Source: Rhodosalinus sp041365695
Lineage (GTDB): Bacteria > Pseudomonadota > Alphaproteobacteria > Rhodobacterales > Rhodobacteraceae
Assembly: GCF_041365695.1 (NCBI RefSeq)
Contig: NZ_JBGFSJ010000007.1
Span: 134,881-198,880 of the forward strand
DNA: 64,000 nucleotides
Direction of reading: 5' to 3'
Positions within the stretch are counted from its first letter, which is position 1. Each line of letters starts with the position of its first letter. A model generated the notes under the pieces. The model was not told where the DNA came from. It ran no database searches and saw only the letters and a program-made list of their open reading frames with translations. A program made the position numbers and the translations under genes. Below, piece by piece: positions 24,807 to 32,727 of the stretch.

Positions 24807-27692
24807 TCAGTCCCGTGTCTTGAGGCCCATGAGCGCGGCCGCGAACGGGTTGTCCGGATCGATCCGGTCCGACTTGCGGGGCCCGGAGCTGAAGGTTTTC
24901 TCGCCCTCCTCGCGGCGCGGCTTGCCCTTCGCCTTGGGCTTGCCCTTGCCCTTCGGCTTGCCGCGGCCCTCGGCGCCCGCGCCACGGCCGCGCTGATTGC
25001 CCGCCCGCGCGCCCCGTCCGATCCAGGTGAAGGTATAGAAGACCTCGGTCTCGGCGCCTTCGGGCGTTGCGGCATCGGGCGCTGCCGCATCGTCGGGCGG
25101 AGCCGTGTCGCCGGTATCGGGCACGGCCTCGTCGGTGGCCCCGGGCACCGTCTCTTCGCTGGTCGCGGCGGCCGGCGCATCCGGGGCGGGCGCCGCGTCG
25201 TGCCCTGTCGCCGGTGGCGTCTCTGCCGCGCTCGCCTCGTCGGTTCCGGCCTCGGGCGCGGACGCAGCCTCAACCCCGGCGGCGTCCGGTGCGCCCGCCG
25301 GCGCCGCGGCCGGTTTCGCCTTGGGCCGTTCGCCGCGCTCGGCACGGTAGCCGAGCCCCTGCATCAGGTCCGCGAACTGCTCGAGCGTCATGCCGGTGAT
25401 GGACAGCATCTCGGGCTTGGCCTCGAACCCCGCGCGGCCATCTTCGGCGCGCAGGAGATCTGCGAGGCGCTCCAGCATGTCGAGGCGGATCGCCCGCTCG
25501 CCCGCGTTGCGATAGCCCGCCATGGCATCGTAGCCGCGCGGCGCGCTTCGATCCACGGGCACGGTGACGAGGCCCGGCGGCGGCGCCTCGGGAAAGGTGT
25601 CGAGGCCCTGCGCGAGGCTCCACAGCATCAGGCGAAGCCGCGTGGGCGCGGGCTTCAGCAGCGCCGGCATGAACACGGTGAACTGGCCGAACCGCACGCC
25701 GTGCTTGCGCAGCGCGCCGCGGGCAGCCTGGTCGAGGTCCTTCACTTCGGCGGCGACCTGCCCGCGCGGCAGGATGCCGAGCCCTTCGACAAGGCGGAAC
25801 GCGAAGCCGCGGGCGAGGCCCGTCAACGCCTCGTCGCGGCTCATGGCCAGGAGCGGCTCGAAGAGCGTGGCGATCTTGCGATCGACGAAATGCTGCAGGC
25901 GGCGCTCGACCTTCTGGACGACTTCCGCACCCGCCTCCTCGTCGACGAAAGCCTTGACCCGGGGCTTGAGCGGCTCATCGCCCGCGACCAGCTTGCCCAC
26001 CGCCTGGTCGCCCCACATCAGGCCGCCCTGCTCTGTGTAGTCGATCTCGGTGTCGGGCGCGTTGTAGAACCGGTCGGCGCGCAGGTGGAAATGCGGCGCA
26101 AGCGCCTGCAGACCCGCGGATTTCAGCGTCTTGGCCTCCTGCCCGGCCGCCGCCTGGTCCTGACGGAACCGGAACCCCTCCAGCCGACCGACGAATTCGC
26201 CTTCGACGGCCACCTCGCCCTTCTCGTTCACCTCGGCCAACAGGGCCTCCTTCTGCTTGAGCCGGCGCATCAGCACCGAGGTGCGCCGATCCACGAAACG
26301 CTGCGTCAGCCGCGCGTGCAGCGCATCCGACAGGCGGTCTTCTACCGCGCGGGTGGCCTCGCGCCAATGGGTTTCGTCCGCCACCCAGCCGGCGCGTTGC
26401 GCCACATACGTCCAAGTCCTGATGAAGGCCAGCCGACGCGAGAGCGTGTCGATGTCGCCTTCGGTCCGGTCGATGCGCGCCACGTGGCGAGCGAGCCATT
26501 CGTCCGGAACGCGCCCGCGCTCGTGCAGGTGGCCGTAGATCGCCTCGAGAAGGCTCGCGTGCTCGGCGTGGCTGATGCCCCGGAAATCGGGAATCCGGCA
26601 GACATCCCACAGAAGCCGCACCGACGGCCCGTCCGAGGCGCGGGCGCGCACCTCCGCCTGCGCGGAGAGCGCGCGGAGCGCGCGAAGATCGTCCGCCTCC
26701 CGCGCGCGGGCCAGGATCTCGCTCTCCGGCGGGGCCTCGAGCGACGCGATGAGCGCCTCGACGGATCCGAAGGACAGCGCCGCGTTGCGCCATTGCAGCC
26801 GGCGCAAAGGGGTGAAGCGGTGCTCGGTTATGGCAAGCGCGACCTCGTCGGGCAGCGGCGGCGCCTCCCCGGTGACGCCGAATGTGCCGTTGGCCATGCC
26901 GCGCCCGGCGCGGCCGGCGATCTGCGCCAATTCGTTGGGCGCCAGAGGCCGCACCCGCCGCCCGTCGAATTTCGACACCCCCGAGAAGGCCACATGGTCG
27001 ATGTCGAGGTTGAGCCCCATGCCGATGGCGTCGGTTGCGACGAGGTAATCCACGTCGCCGTTCTGATATAGTTCCACCTGCGCGTTTCGCGTCCGTGGGC
27101 TGAGCGCGCCCATCACCACCGCGGCGCCGCCCTTCTGGCGGCGGATCAGCTCCGCGATGGCGTAGACGTTCTCGACCGAGAAGCCCACGATGGCGCTGCG
27201 CGGCTTCATCCGGCTGATCTTGCGCGAGCCGGTGTAGGTGAGTTCGCTCATGCGTTCGCGGCGCACGAACTCCACCCCGGGCACCAGCGCGGCGATGGGC
27301 GCGCGCATCGTGTCGGAGCCCAGAAAGATCGTCTCGTGCTGGCCGCGCATCCGCAGCAGGCGGTCGGTGAAGACGTGCCCGCGCTCGGGATCGGCGCAAA
27401 GCTGGATCTCGTCCACGGCGACGAAATCGGCGCCCATGCCCTCGGGCATCGCCTCGACGGTGCAGACCCAGTACTGCGTGCGCGGGGGCACGATCCGCTC
27501 TTCGCCGGTCACCAGCGCCACCACGGACGGGCCGCGCACGGCGACGATCCGGTCATAGACCTCTCGTGCCAGAAGCCGGAGCGGCAGCCCGATCACCCCC
27601 GTCCGGTAGCCCAGCATCCGCTCGATCGCGTAGTGGGTCTTGCCCGTGTTGGTGGGGCCCAGAACCGCGAGGGTCCTGCCTTGCCGTGTCAT
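24807..27692 (-). CDS. SUV3-like ATP-dependent RNA/DNA helicase
   Basis: This 961-residue superfamily-2 helicase resembles mitochondrial SUV3. It has Walker A GPTNTGKT (residues 12-19), a DEIQ box (about 94-97) and motif III-like FLGSDTM. VVMGALSPRTRNAQ and LVATDAIGMGLNLDIDHVAFSG follow, and motif VI AQIAGRAGRGM lies near 270. A long central region follows. The tail from about residue 785 is first acidic and Ala/Pro-rich, then Gly/Lys/Arg-rich (about 895-935), and ends in DPDNPFAAALMGLK. In alphaproteobacteria such helicases are thought to act in RNA processing. It sits between the TPR and S4 genes. Confidence 0.92.
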   Translation of the reverse strand: MTRQGRTLAVLGPTNTGKTHYAIERMLGYRTGVIGLPLRLLAREVYDRIVAVRGPSVVALVTGEERIVPPRTQYWVCTVEAMPEGMGADFVAVDEIQLCADPERGHVFTDRLLRMRGQHETIFLGSDTMRAPIAALVPGVEFVRRERMSELTYTGSRKISRMKPRSAIVGFSVENVYAIAELIRRQKGGAAVVMGALSPRTRNAQVELYQNGDVDYLVATDAIGMGLNLDIDHVAFSGVSKFDGRRVRPLAPNELAQIAGRAGRGMANGTFGVTGEAPPLPDEVALAITEHRFTPLRRLQWRNAALSFGSVEALIASLEAPPESEILARAREADDLRALRALSAQAEVRARASDGPSVRLLWDVCRIPDFRGISHAEHASLLEAIYGHLHERGRVPDEWLARHVARIDRTEGDIDTLSRRLAFIRTWTYVAQRAGWVADETHWREATRAVEDRLSDALHARLTQRFVDRRTSVLMRRLKQKEALLAEVNEKGEVAVEGEFVGRLEGFRFRQDQAAAGQEAKTLKSAGLQALAPHFHLRADRFYNAPDTEIDYTEQGGLMWGDQAVGKLVAGDEPLKPRVKAFVDEEAGAEVVQKVERRLQHFVDRKIATLFEPLLAMSRDEALTGLARGFAFRLVEGLGILPRGQVAAEVKDLDQAARGALRKHGVRFGQFTVFMPALLKPAPTRLRLMLWSLAQGLDTFPEAPPPGLVTVPVDRSAPRGYDAMAGYRNAGERAIRLDMLERLADLLRAEDGRAGFEAKPEMLSITGMTLEQFADLMQGLGYRAERGERPKAKPAAAPAGAPDAAGVEAASAPEAGTDEASAAETPPATGHDAAPAPDAPAAATSEETVPGATDEAVPDTGDTAPPDDAAAPDAATPEGAETEVFYTFTWIGRGARAGNQRGRGAGAEGRGKPKGKGKPKAKGKPRREEGEKTFSSGPRKSDRIDPDNPFAAALMGLKTRD

Positions 27693-27721
27693 TCGCTACT
27701 CCCCGCGGCCGGGCGCGGCGG

Positions 27722-28282
27722 CTAGAGTTCCGCGCCGAGAACCTCGCGCTCGAGCCGTTCCATCGCCGGCCCCACTTGGGGATGATGCGGGTGAATGGCA
27801 AGCACTTCCTCGTAGGCGCGCCAGGCCAGGCGCGGCTCCTCGAGCTGTTCCATGATGACGCCGAGGCCGTAGAGCGCGCCGAAGTGGTCCGGGTTGAGCG
27901 CGAGCGCGCGGCGCAGATCGCCAAGGGCGAGGCCGTATTCCTGCTGCCGGAAGAACGCCATCGCGCGCACGGCCCATCCTTCCGCGAAATCGGGCGCGTG
28001 ATCCGTCAGCGCGGTCAAATGCTCCACCGCGACCGCGTAATCCTCTTTCTCGAGCGCGTCGCGGCCGCGGCGCAGGAGAAGGTCCATCGCAGACGAGCCC
28101 GACTTCGACCAGAGATTGCGGATCTCGCCGGCGACCTGTTCGGCCTGCTGCGGAGAGGCAGAGCGGAGTTCGCCAAGCATCTCGTCCGTCGCGCCGTCCT
28201 CGGACCACGCGGGCGGCGCGAAGGAGAGAGCTGCGGCGAATGCCGCGACGAGATGTTTGATCGGGAAGTCGCTTGTGACCAT
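27722..28282 (-). CDS. Exported TPR-repeat protein
   Basis: This 186-residue protein has an N-terminal signal-like segment (IKHLVAAFAAALSFAPPAWS, about 8-27) and about three tetratricopeptide repeats between residues 60 and 170. These include DALEKEDYAVAVEHLTALTD, AVRAMAFFRQQEYGLALGDL and LYGLGVIMEQLEEPRLAWRA. TPR proteins serve as scaffolds; no partner is evident. The ATG at 28282 is chosen because the signal begins there. The stop is 29 bases before the helicase start, so both may share a transcript. Confidence 0.85.
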   Translation of the reverse strand: MVTSDFPIKHLVAAFAAALSFAPPAWSEDGATDEMLGELRSASPQQAEQVAGEIRNLWSKSGSSAMDLLLRRGRDALEKEDYAVAVEHLTALTDHAPDFAEGWAVRAMAFFRQQEYGLALGDLRRALALNPDHFGALYGLGVIMEQLEEPRLAWRAYEEVLAIHPHHPQVGPAMERLEREVLGAEL

Positions 28283-28348
28283 AAATCCTAGAATAGCTGT
28301 TACCCGCGCCGAATCCAGAGGCGCGTGGCGTTTCGAAGGAGCGATGTG

Positions 28349-28636
28349 ATGAGCGACATGATCAACGAGGCCGTGAACGCCCTGAACGAGAAGCTTTCGG
28401 GCGGATTTGACGGGATTGCAAAATTCGTCATCGAGGGCGAGGGCGCGATCATGCTCGACGCCGGGGGGGTGCGTGCGGCCGACGAGGAGGCCGACGTGAC
28501 GCTCACCGCCTCGGCCGACACGTTCCAGCAGATCCTGCACGGCGAGATGGACCCGACCTCGGCCTTCATGTCGGGCAAGCTGAGCGTGGACGGCGACATG
28601 GGCATGGCGATGAAGCTCGGCTCCGCGCTGGGCTGA
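28349..28636 (+). CDS. SCP2 sterol-binding domain protein
   Basis: This 95-residue protein is a single SCP-2 lipid-binding domain. It has a Phe/Ile-rich sheet with VIEGEGAIMLDAGGV, then DVTLTASADTFQQILHGEMDPTSAFMSGKLSVDGDMGMAMKL, the conserved GK(L)xVxGD block. Such proteins bind acyl-CoAs or other lipids. AAGGAG precedes the ATG. The TGA overlaps the start of the lysophospholipase-like gene (TGATG), which points to a shared lipid role. Confidence 0.92.
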   Translation: MSDMINEAVNALNEKLSGGFDGIAKFVIEGEGAIMLDAGGVRAADEEADVTLTASADTFQQILHGEMDPTSAFMSGKLSVDGDMGMAMKLGSALG

Positions 28637-29586
28637 TGGAAGATGCGCCCTTCTTCGACGACCTGGTGAACGGCTGGCCCGCGGCGCGGGCCGTCTGGGT
28701 GCACGCCGAGGACGGGGCGCGGCTTCGGCTGGGGCTCTGGCGACCCGACGATGCCGCGCGCGGCACGGTGCTCGTGTTTCCCGGCCGCACCGAGTACATC
28801 GAGAAATACGCGCATGTGGCCGCGCGGCTTCTGGACCGCGGCCTCGCCGTCCTGGCGGTCGACTGGCGCGGCCAGGGCCTTTCGGAGCGGCTTCTGGGAG
28901 AGCCGCTTACCGGCCATGTCGGGCGTTTCTCGGACTACCAGCGCGACGTGGCCGCGATGCTGGCCGTCGCGCGTGCCGAGGCCCTTCCGGCGCCCGTCTT
29001 CCTGCTGGCGCATTCCATGGGCGGCTGCATCGGCCTGCGCGCGCTGATGGACGGGCTCGACGTGGCGGGCGCGGCCTTCACCGGGCCGATGTGGGGAATC
29101 CGGATCTCTGCGCTGATGCGGCCCGCCGCCTGGGCGATCAGCTGGAGCGGCGCGCGCCTCGGCCTCGGCCATGTCGTGGCGCCGGGAACCGGCCCGCAAT
29201 CCTATATCGCGACGGCCCCCTTCGAGGGCAACACGCTCACCACCGATGCCGGGATGTGGGCGACGATGCAGTCCCACCTGCACGCGCGGCCCGAGCTGCA
29301 ACTGGGTGGACCCAGCCTCCACTGGCTGCACGAGGCGCTGGCGGAGTGCCGCGCGCTCGCCCGCCGGCCCGCGCCGGACCTGCCCGCCATCGCCTGGCTC
29401 GGCAGCCGGGAGCGGATCGTCGACCAGGCGCGCGTCCATGACCGGATGCGGGGCTGGCCCTTGGGCCGGCTCGAACTGCTCGAGAGCGCGGAGCACGAGG
29501 TGCTGATGGAGCGCGCCGAGATACGCGACCGCATCCTTCGGGTGACGGCGTCCTTCTTCCTCGAGCAGGCGGGCGCACCTGCCTGA
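28636..29586 (+). CDS. Alpha/beta hydrolase, lysophospholipase (PldB) type
   Basis: This 316-residue enzyme matches the PldB/monoglyceride-lipase group: GTVLVFPGRTEYIEKYAHVAA with an acidic lid region. WRGQGLSERLL follows, then the nucleophile elbow LLAHSMGGCIGLRAL (Ser near residue 128), GSRERIVDQARV with the acid residue, and SAEHEVLMER with the His. It probably cleaves lysophospholipids or monoacylglycerols at the inner membrane face. Start and stop overlap link it to the SCP2 gene. Confidence 0.9.
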   Translation: MEDAPFFDDLVNGWPAARAVWVHAEDGARLRLGLWRPDDAARGTVLVFPGRTEYIEKYAHVAARLLDRGLAVLAVDWRGQGLSERLLGEPLTGHVGRFSDYQRDVAAMLAVARAEALPAPVFLLAHSMGGCIGLRALMDGLDVAGAAFTGPMWGIRISALMRPAAWAISWSGARLGLGHVVAPGTGPQSYIATAPFEGNTLTTDAGMWATMQSHLHARPELQLGGPSLHWLHEALAECRALARRPAPDLPAIAWLGSRERIVDQARVHDRMRGWPLGRLELLESAEHEVLMERAEIRDRILRVTASFFLEQAGAPA

Positions 29587-29623
29587 GCTGGCCACGCGGC
29601 CGGCCGGCCCTATACTGGCGCGC

Positions 29624-30640
29624 ATGACACGGCCCCCGGTTCTCGATTTCACCGACCGCGGCATTCGCTGCCCGGCGGGCGGCTTTCACATAGACCCTTG
29701 GCGGCCGGTGGACCGCGCCGTCATCACCCACGCCCACGCGGACCACGCGCGTCCGGGGCACCGCCGCTACCTCTGCACGGACGGCACCGCGCCGGTCCTG
29801 CGCCACAGGCTTGGCGACGTGGCGCTCGAAACGATGCGCTACGGCGAGGAACGACGGATCGGCGATGCGGTCGTCTCCTTCCACCCGGCCGGCCACGTGC
29901 CGGGCTCGGCCCAGATCCGGGTGGAGGTCGCCGGCGAGGTCTGGGTCGTCTCGGGGGACTACAAGATTGCGGCGGACGGGCTGTCGGAGCCGTTCGAGCC
30001 GCTCCGCGCCCATGCCTTCGTGTCCGAGTGCACCTTCGGGCTGCCGGTCTTCCGCTGGGCGCCGCAGGACGAGGTCGCCGGCGCGCTGAACCACTGGTGG
30101 GCGGGCGCGGCGCGCGACGGGCGCACCGCCATGCTCGGCGCCTACGCGCTGGGCAAGGCGCAGCGGCTGCTGTCGATGCTCGACACCGGCATCGGCCCGA
30201 TCCTCACTCACGGCGCGGTCGAGGGCGTCACGGACGTGCTGCGACAAGCCGGCCTGCCCCTGCCCGAGACGCGGCAAGTGACGCCGGAGCTCGACCCGAA
30301 GGATTTCCCGGGGGCGCTCGTCCTCGCGCCGCCCGCCGCGCTTGGCAGCACCTGGGCCCGACGTTTCGGCCCGGCGTCCACCGCCGTGGCCAGCGGATGG
30401 ATGGGCCTGCGCGGCGTGCGGCGGCGCCGGGGCGTCGACCGCGGCTTCGTGCTCTCGGATCACGCGGACTGGGAGGGGCTGCTGTGGGCAATCCGGGGGA
30501 CGGGTGCTGAAAAGATATTCGTGACGCACGGTTACACCGAAATATTCTCACGCTGGCTGAGCGCGGAGGGATTCGATGCCCGCATCGTGCCCACGCAGTT
30601 CGGCGGCGAGGCCGAAGACGAGGCCGAGGTGGCGCCATGA
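29624..30640 (+). CDS. Ligase-associated DNA exonuclease (metallo-beta-lactamase/beta-CASP type)
   Basis: This 338-residue protein is the exonuclease usually encoded next to bacterial ATP-dependent DNA ligases. It begins PPVLDFTDRGIRCPAGGFHI and has the metal motif THAHADHARPGHRRYL. AGHVPGSAQIRVEV follows with VSGDYK, then SECTFGLPVFRW, AMLGAYALGKAQRLL and SDHADWEGLLWAI near the end. It is related to the SNM1/Artemis and CPSF73 nucleases. Members are thought to trim DNA ends before sealing. The ligase follows after 145 bases. Confidence 0.93.
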   Translation: MTRPPVLDFTDRGIRCPAGGFHIDPWRPVDRAVITHAHADHARPGHRRYLCTDGTAPVLRHRLGDVALETMRYGEERRIGDAVVSFHPAGHVPGSAQIRVEVAGEVWVVSGDYKIAADGLSEPFEPLRAHAFVSECTFGLPVFRWAPQDEVAGALNHWWAGAARDGRTAMLGAYALGKAQRLLSMLDTGIGPILTHGAVEGVTDVLRQAGLPLPETRQVTPELDPKDFPGALVLAPPAALGSTWARRFGPASTAVASGWMGLRGVRRRRGVDRGFVLSDHADWEGLLWAIRGTGAEKIFVTHGYTEIFSRWLSAEGFDARIVPTQFGGEAEDEAEVAP

Positions 30641-30785
30641 TCCGTGTCCGGTCAACGACTTGCGGCTTGATCCTCGCATACCGGGGCCCCGGCCGCCGTC
30701 CGCCTGTGGACATGGCTGTGGAAAACCGGAGGTCCGTCGCGATTCCCGGCCGTTCAGCTTCCAACCTCCGGCGCGCGCAGGTCTC

Positions 30786-32393
30786 GTGAAGGACTTCGCC
30801 CGCCTCATCGCCCGGGTCGACGAGACCACGCGCACATCGGCCAAGGTGGACGCGCTGTCGGACTATTTCGCGACCGCGCCAGACGCGGACCGGCTCTGGA
30901 CCGTGGCGCTTTTCTCGGGCCGGCGGCCGCGGCGCGCGATCACGACGACACAGCTGCGCGAATGGGCGGCGGAGCGCGCGGGCCTGCCGCTCTGGATCGT
31001 CGAGGAAAGCTACGGGATCGTCGGCGATCTGGCCGAGACCATCGCGCTCATCCTGCCGCCGCCCGCGCACCCGCGCGACCGCGGGCTGGCCGAGTGGATC
31101 GCAACGCTCAGGGCGCTTGCTGACCGGCCGCTGCCGGACCGGCGCGCCGCGATTCTCGACGCCTGGGACGCGCTGGAGCCCGCGGAACGCTTCCTCTTCA
31201 ACAAGCTTCTGACCGGGGGCTGGCGCATCGGGGTGAGCCAGAAGCTGATGACGCGCGCGCTTGCCCGCGCGCTCGGCCGGGACGAGGCCGAGATGGCGCA
31301 TCGGCTGATGGGCGCCTGGGATCCCGCGACCACGAGCTGGCAGGAGCTCGTGCACTCCGAGGCGGGCGCGGCGGATCTTTCGCGTCCCTACCCGTTCTAC
31401 CTCGCCCACCAGCTCGACGCGGGGCCGGAAACGCTGGGCGATCCGTCCGGCTGGCGGGCGGAGTGGAAATGGGACGGGATCCGCGGCCAGCTTATCCTGC
31501 GCGACGGCCAGCATTTCGTCTGGTCCCGCGGCGAGGAGCTGATGACGGATCGCTTTCCCGAACTCGCCCGCGCGCGCGACTTCCTGCCGCCCGGCACGGT
31601 GATCGACGGCGAGCTGCTGGCCTGGCGCGACGGGCCGCTGTCCTTCAACGCGCTGCAAAAGCGAATCGGGCGCAAGACCGTGCCGAAGAAGCTTCTGTCC
31701 GAGGCGCCGGTCGCGCTCGCGGCCTACGACCTGCTGGAAGAGGGTGGCGAGGACATTCGTGCCCGTCCCTTCGACGAGCGGCGCGCGCGGCTCGAACGCC
31801 TGCTCGCCGATCTTCCGCCGGAGGCGCCGCTGGTTCTTCCGCCGCTTCTGGACTTCGACGACTGGGCCGCGCTCGCGGATGCACGCGCGCAGGCGCGGGC
31901 GCGGGCCGCCGAGGGGGTGATGCTGAAGCGCGGCGAAAGCCCCTACCTCGCGGGCCGCAAGCGCGGCGACTGGTGGAAATGGAAGCTCGACCCGCTGACC
32001 GTGGACGCGGTGATGATCTACGCGCAGGCCGGGCACGGGCGGCGCGCCAATCTCTTCACCGATTTCACCTTCGCGGTCTGGTCGGGCAACGCCCTTGTCC
32101 CCTTCACCAAGGCATACTCCGGCCTGACCGACGCGGAATTCGCCGAGATCACGCGCTGGGTGCGGCGCAACACGCTGGAGCGCTACGGCCCCGTGCGGCA
32201 GGTGCGCCCCGAGCAGGTGTTCGAGATCGCCTTCGAGGGCATCCACGAAAGCCCCCGCCACAAGTCGGGCCTCGCACTGCGCTTCCCGCGCATGGCGCGC
32301 TGGCGCCGCGACAAGCCCACCGCCGAGGCCAACACGCTCGACGATCTGAAAAAGATGCTCGCCGCTTACGGACAGACGGACGCGCAGGGCTGA
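30786..32393 (+). CDS. ATP-dependent DNA ligase
   Basis: This 535-residue protein is an ATP-dependent DNA ligase of the type paired with the upstream exonuclease. The adenylated lysine is in EWKWDGIRGQLIL (motif I, about residue 230). GELLAWRDG is motif III-like, EGVMLKRGESPYLAGRKRGDWWKWK covers motifs IV-V, and the C-terminal OB domain contains FTDFTFAVWSGN. The start is GTG at 30786 (VKDFARLIARVDETTRTSAKV) by family alignment and length; the 145 bases before it have no convincing ATG in frame. The usual ligase-associated helicase and phosphoesterase are not nearby. Confidence 0.93.
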   Translation: MKDFARLIARVDETTRTSAKVDALSDYFATAPDADRLWTVALFSGRRPRRAITTTQLREWAAERAGLPLWIVEESYGIVGDLAETIALILPPPAHPRDRGLAEWIATLRALADRPLPDRRAAILDAWDALEPAERFLFNKLLTGGWRIGVSQKLMTRALARALGRDEAEMAHRLMGAWDPATTSWQELVHSEAGAADLSRPYPFYLAHQLDAGPETLGDPSGWRAEWKWDGIRGQLILRDGQHFVWSRGEELMTDRFPELARARDFLPPGTVIDGELLAWRDGPLSFNALQKRIGRKTVPKKLLSEAPVALAAYDLLEEGGEDIRARPFDERRARLERLLADLPPEAPLVLPPLLDFDDWAALADARAQARARAAEGVMLKRGESPYLAGRKRGDWWKWKLDPLTVDAVMIYAQAGHGRRANLFTDFTFAVWSGNALVPFTKAYSGLTDAEFAEITRWVRRNTLERYGPVRQVRPEQVFEIAFEGIHESPRHKSGLALRFPRMARWRRDKPTAEANTLDDLKKMLAAYGQTDAQG

Positions 32394-32460
32394 TTTTCCC
32401 GGCGCGCGCGGATAGACTGGGCGACACATCGGCCGAGGCCGGAAAACACGGGATTTACCC

Positions 32461-32619
32461 ATGCAGGATTCGCTCTGGATCGCGATCGTAACCGCCGCGA
32501 TCGTCTTCGGGCTCATGATCATCATCCCCATCGCCTCGTTTCTGCTGAAGGCGGCGGTCGTGGCATTGATCGCGGGCGCGGCGGTCTACGTACTGATGCG
32601 TCTTTTCGGCCGGCCCTGA
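32461..32619 (+). CDS. Small 52-residue membrane protein
   Basis: A short frame begins MQDSLWIAIVTAAIVFGLMI and ends LMRLFGRP. Two hydrophobic segments (about 5-24 and 26-46) have a Lys between them, giving a likely membrane hairpin. It is 67 bases after the ligase and 108 before pepF, with high-GC third positions. The family is not recognised. The ribosome site is weak, so it remains tentative. Confidence 0.55.
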   Translation: MQDSLWIAIVTAAIVFGLMIIIPIASFLLKAAVVALIAGAAVYVLMRLFGRP

Positions 32620-32727
32620 GCGCGCCGCCTTCCCCTGGGGCACCCGCGGCGCCTCGGCGCGCGGCCTTGATCCGCCCCGCCGCGCCAGCCTATCTCTCGC
32701 AGGCATCCAATTTCGCAGGAGATCCCC

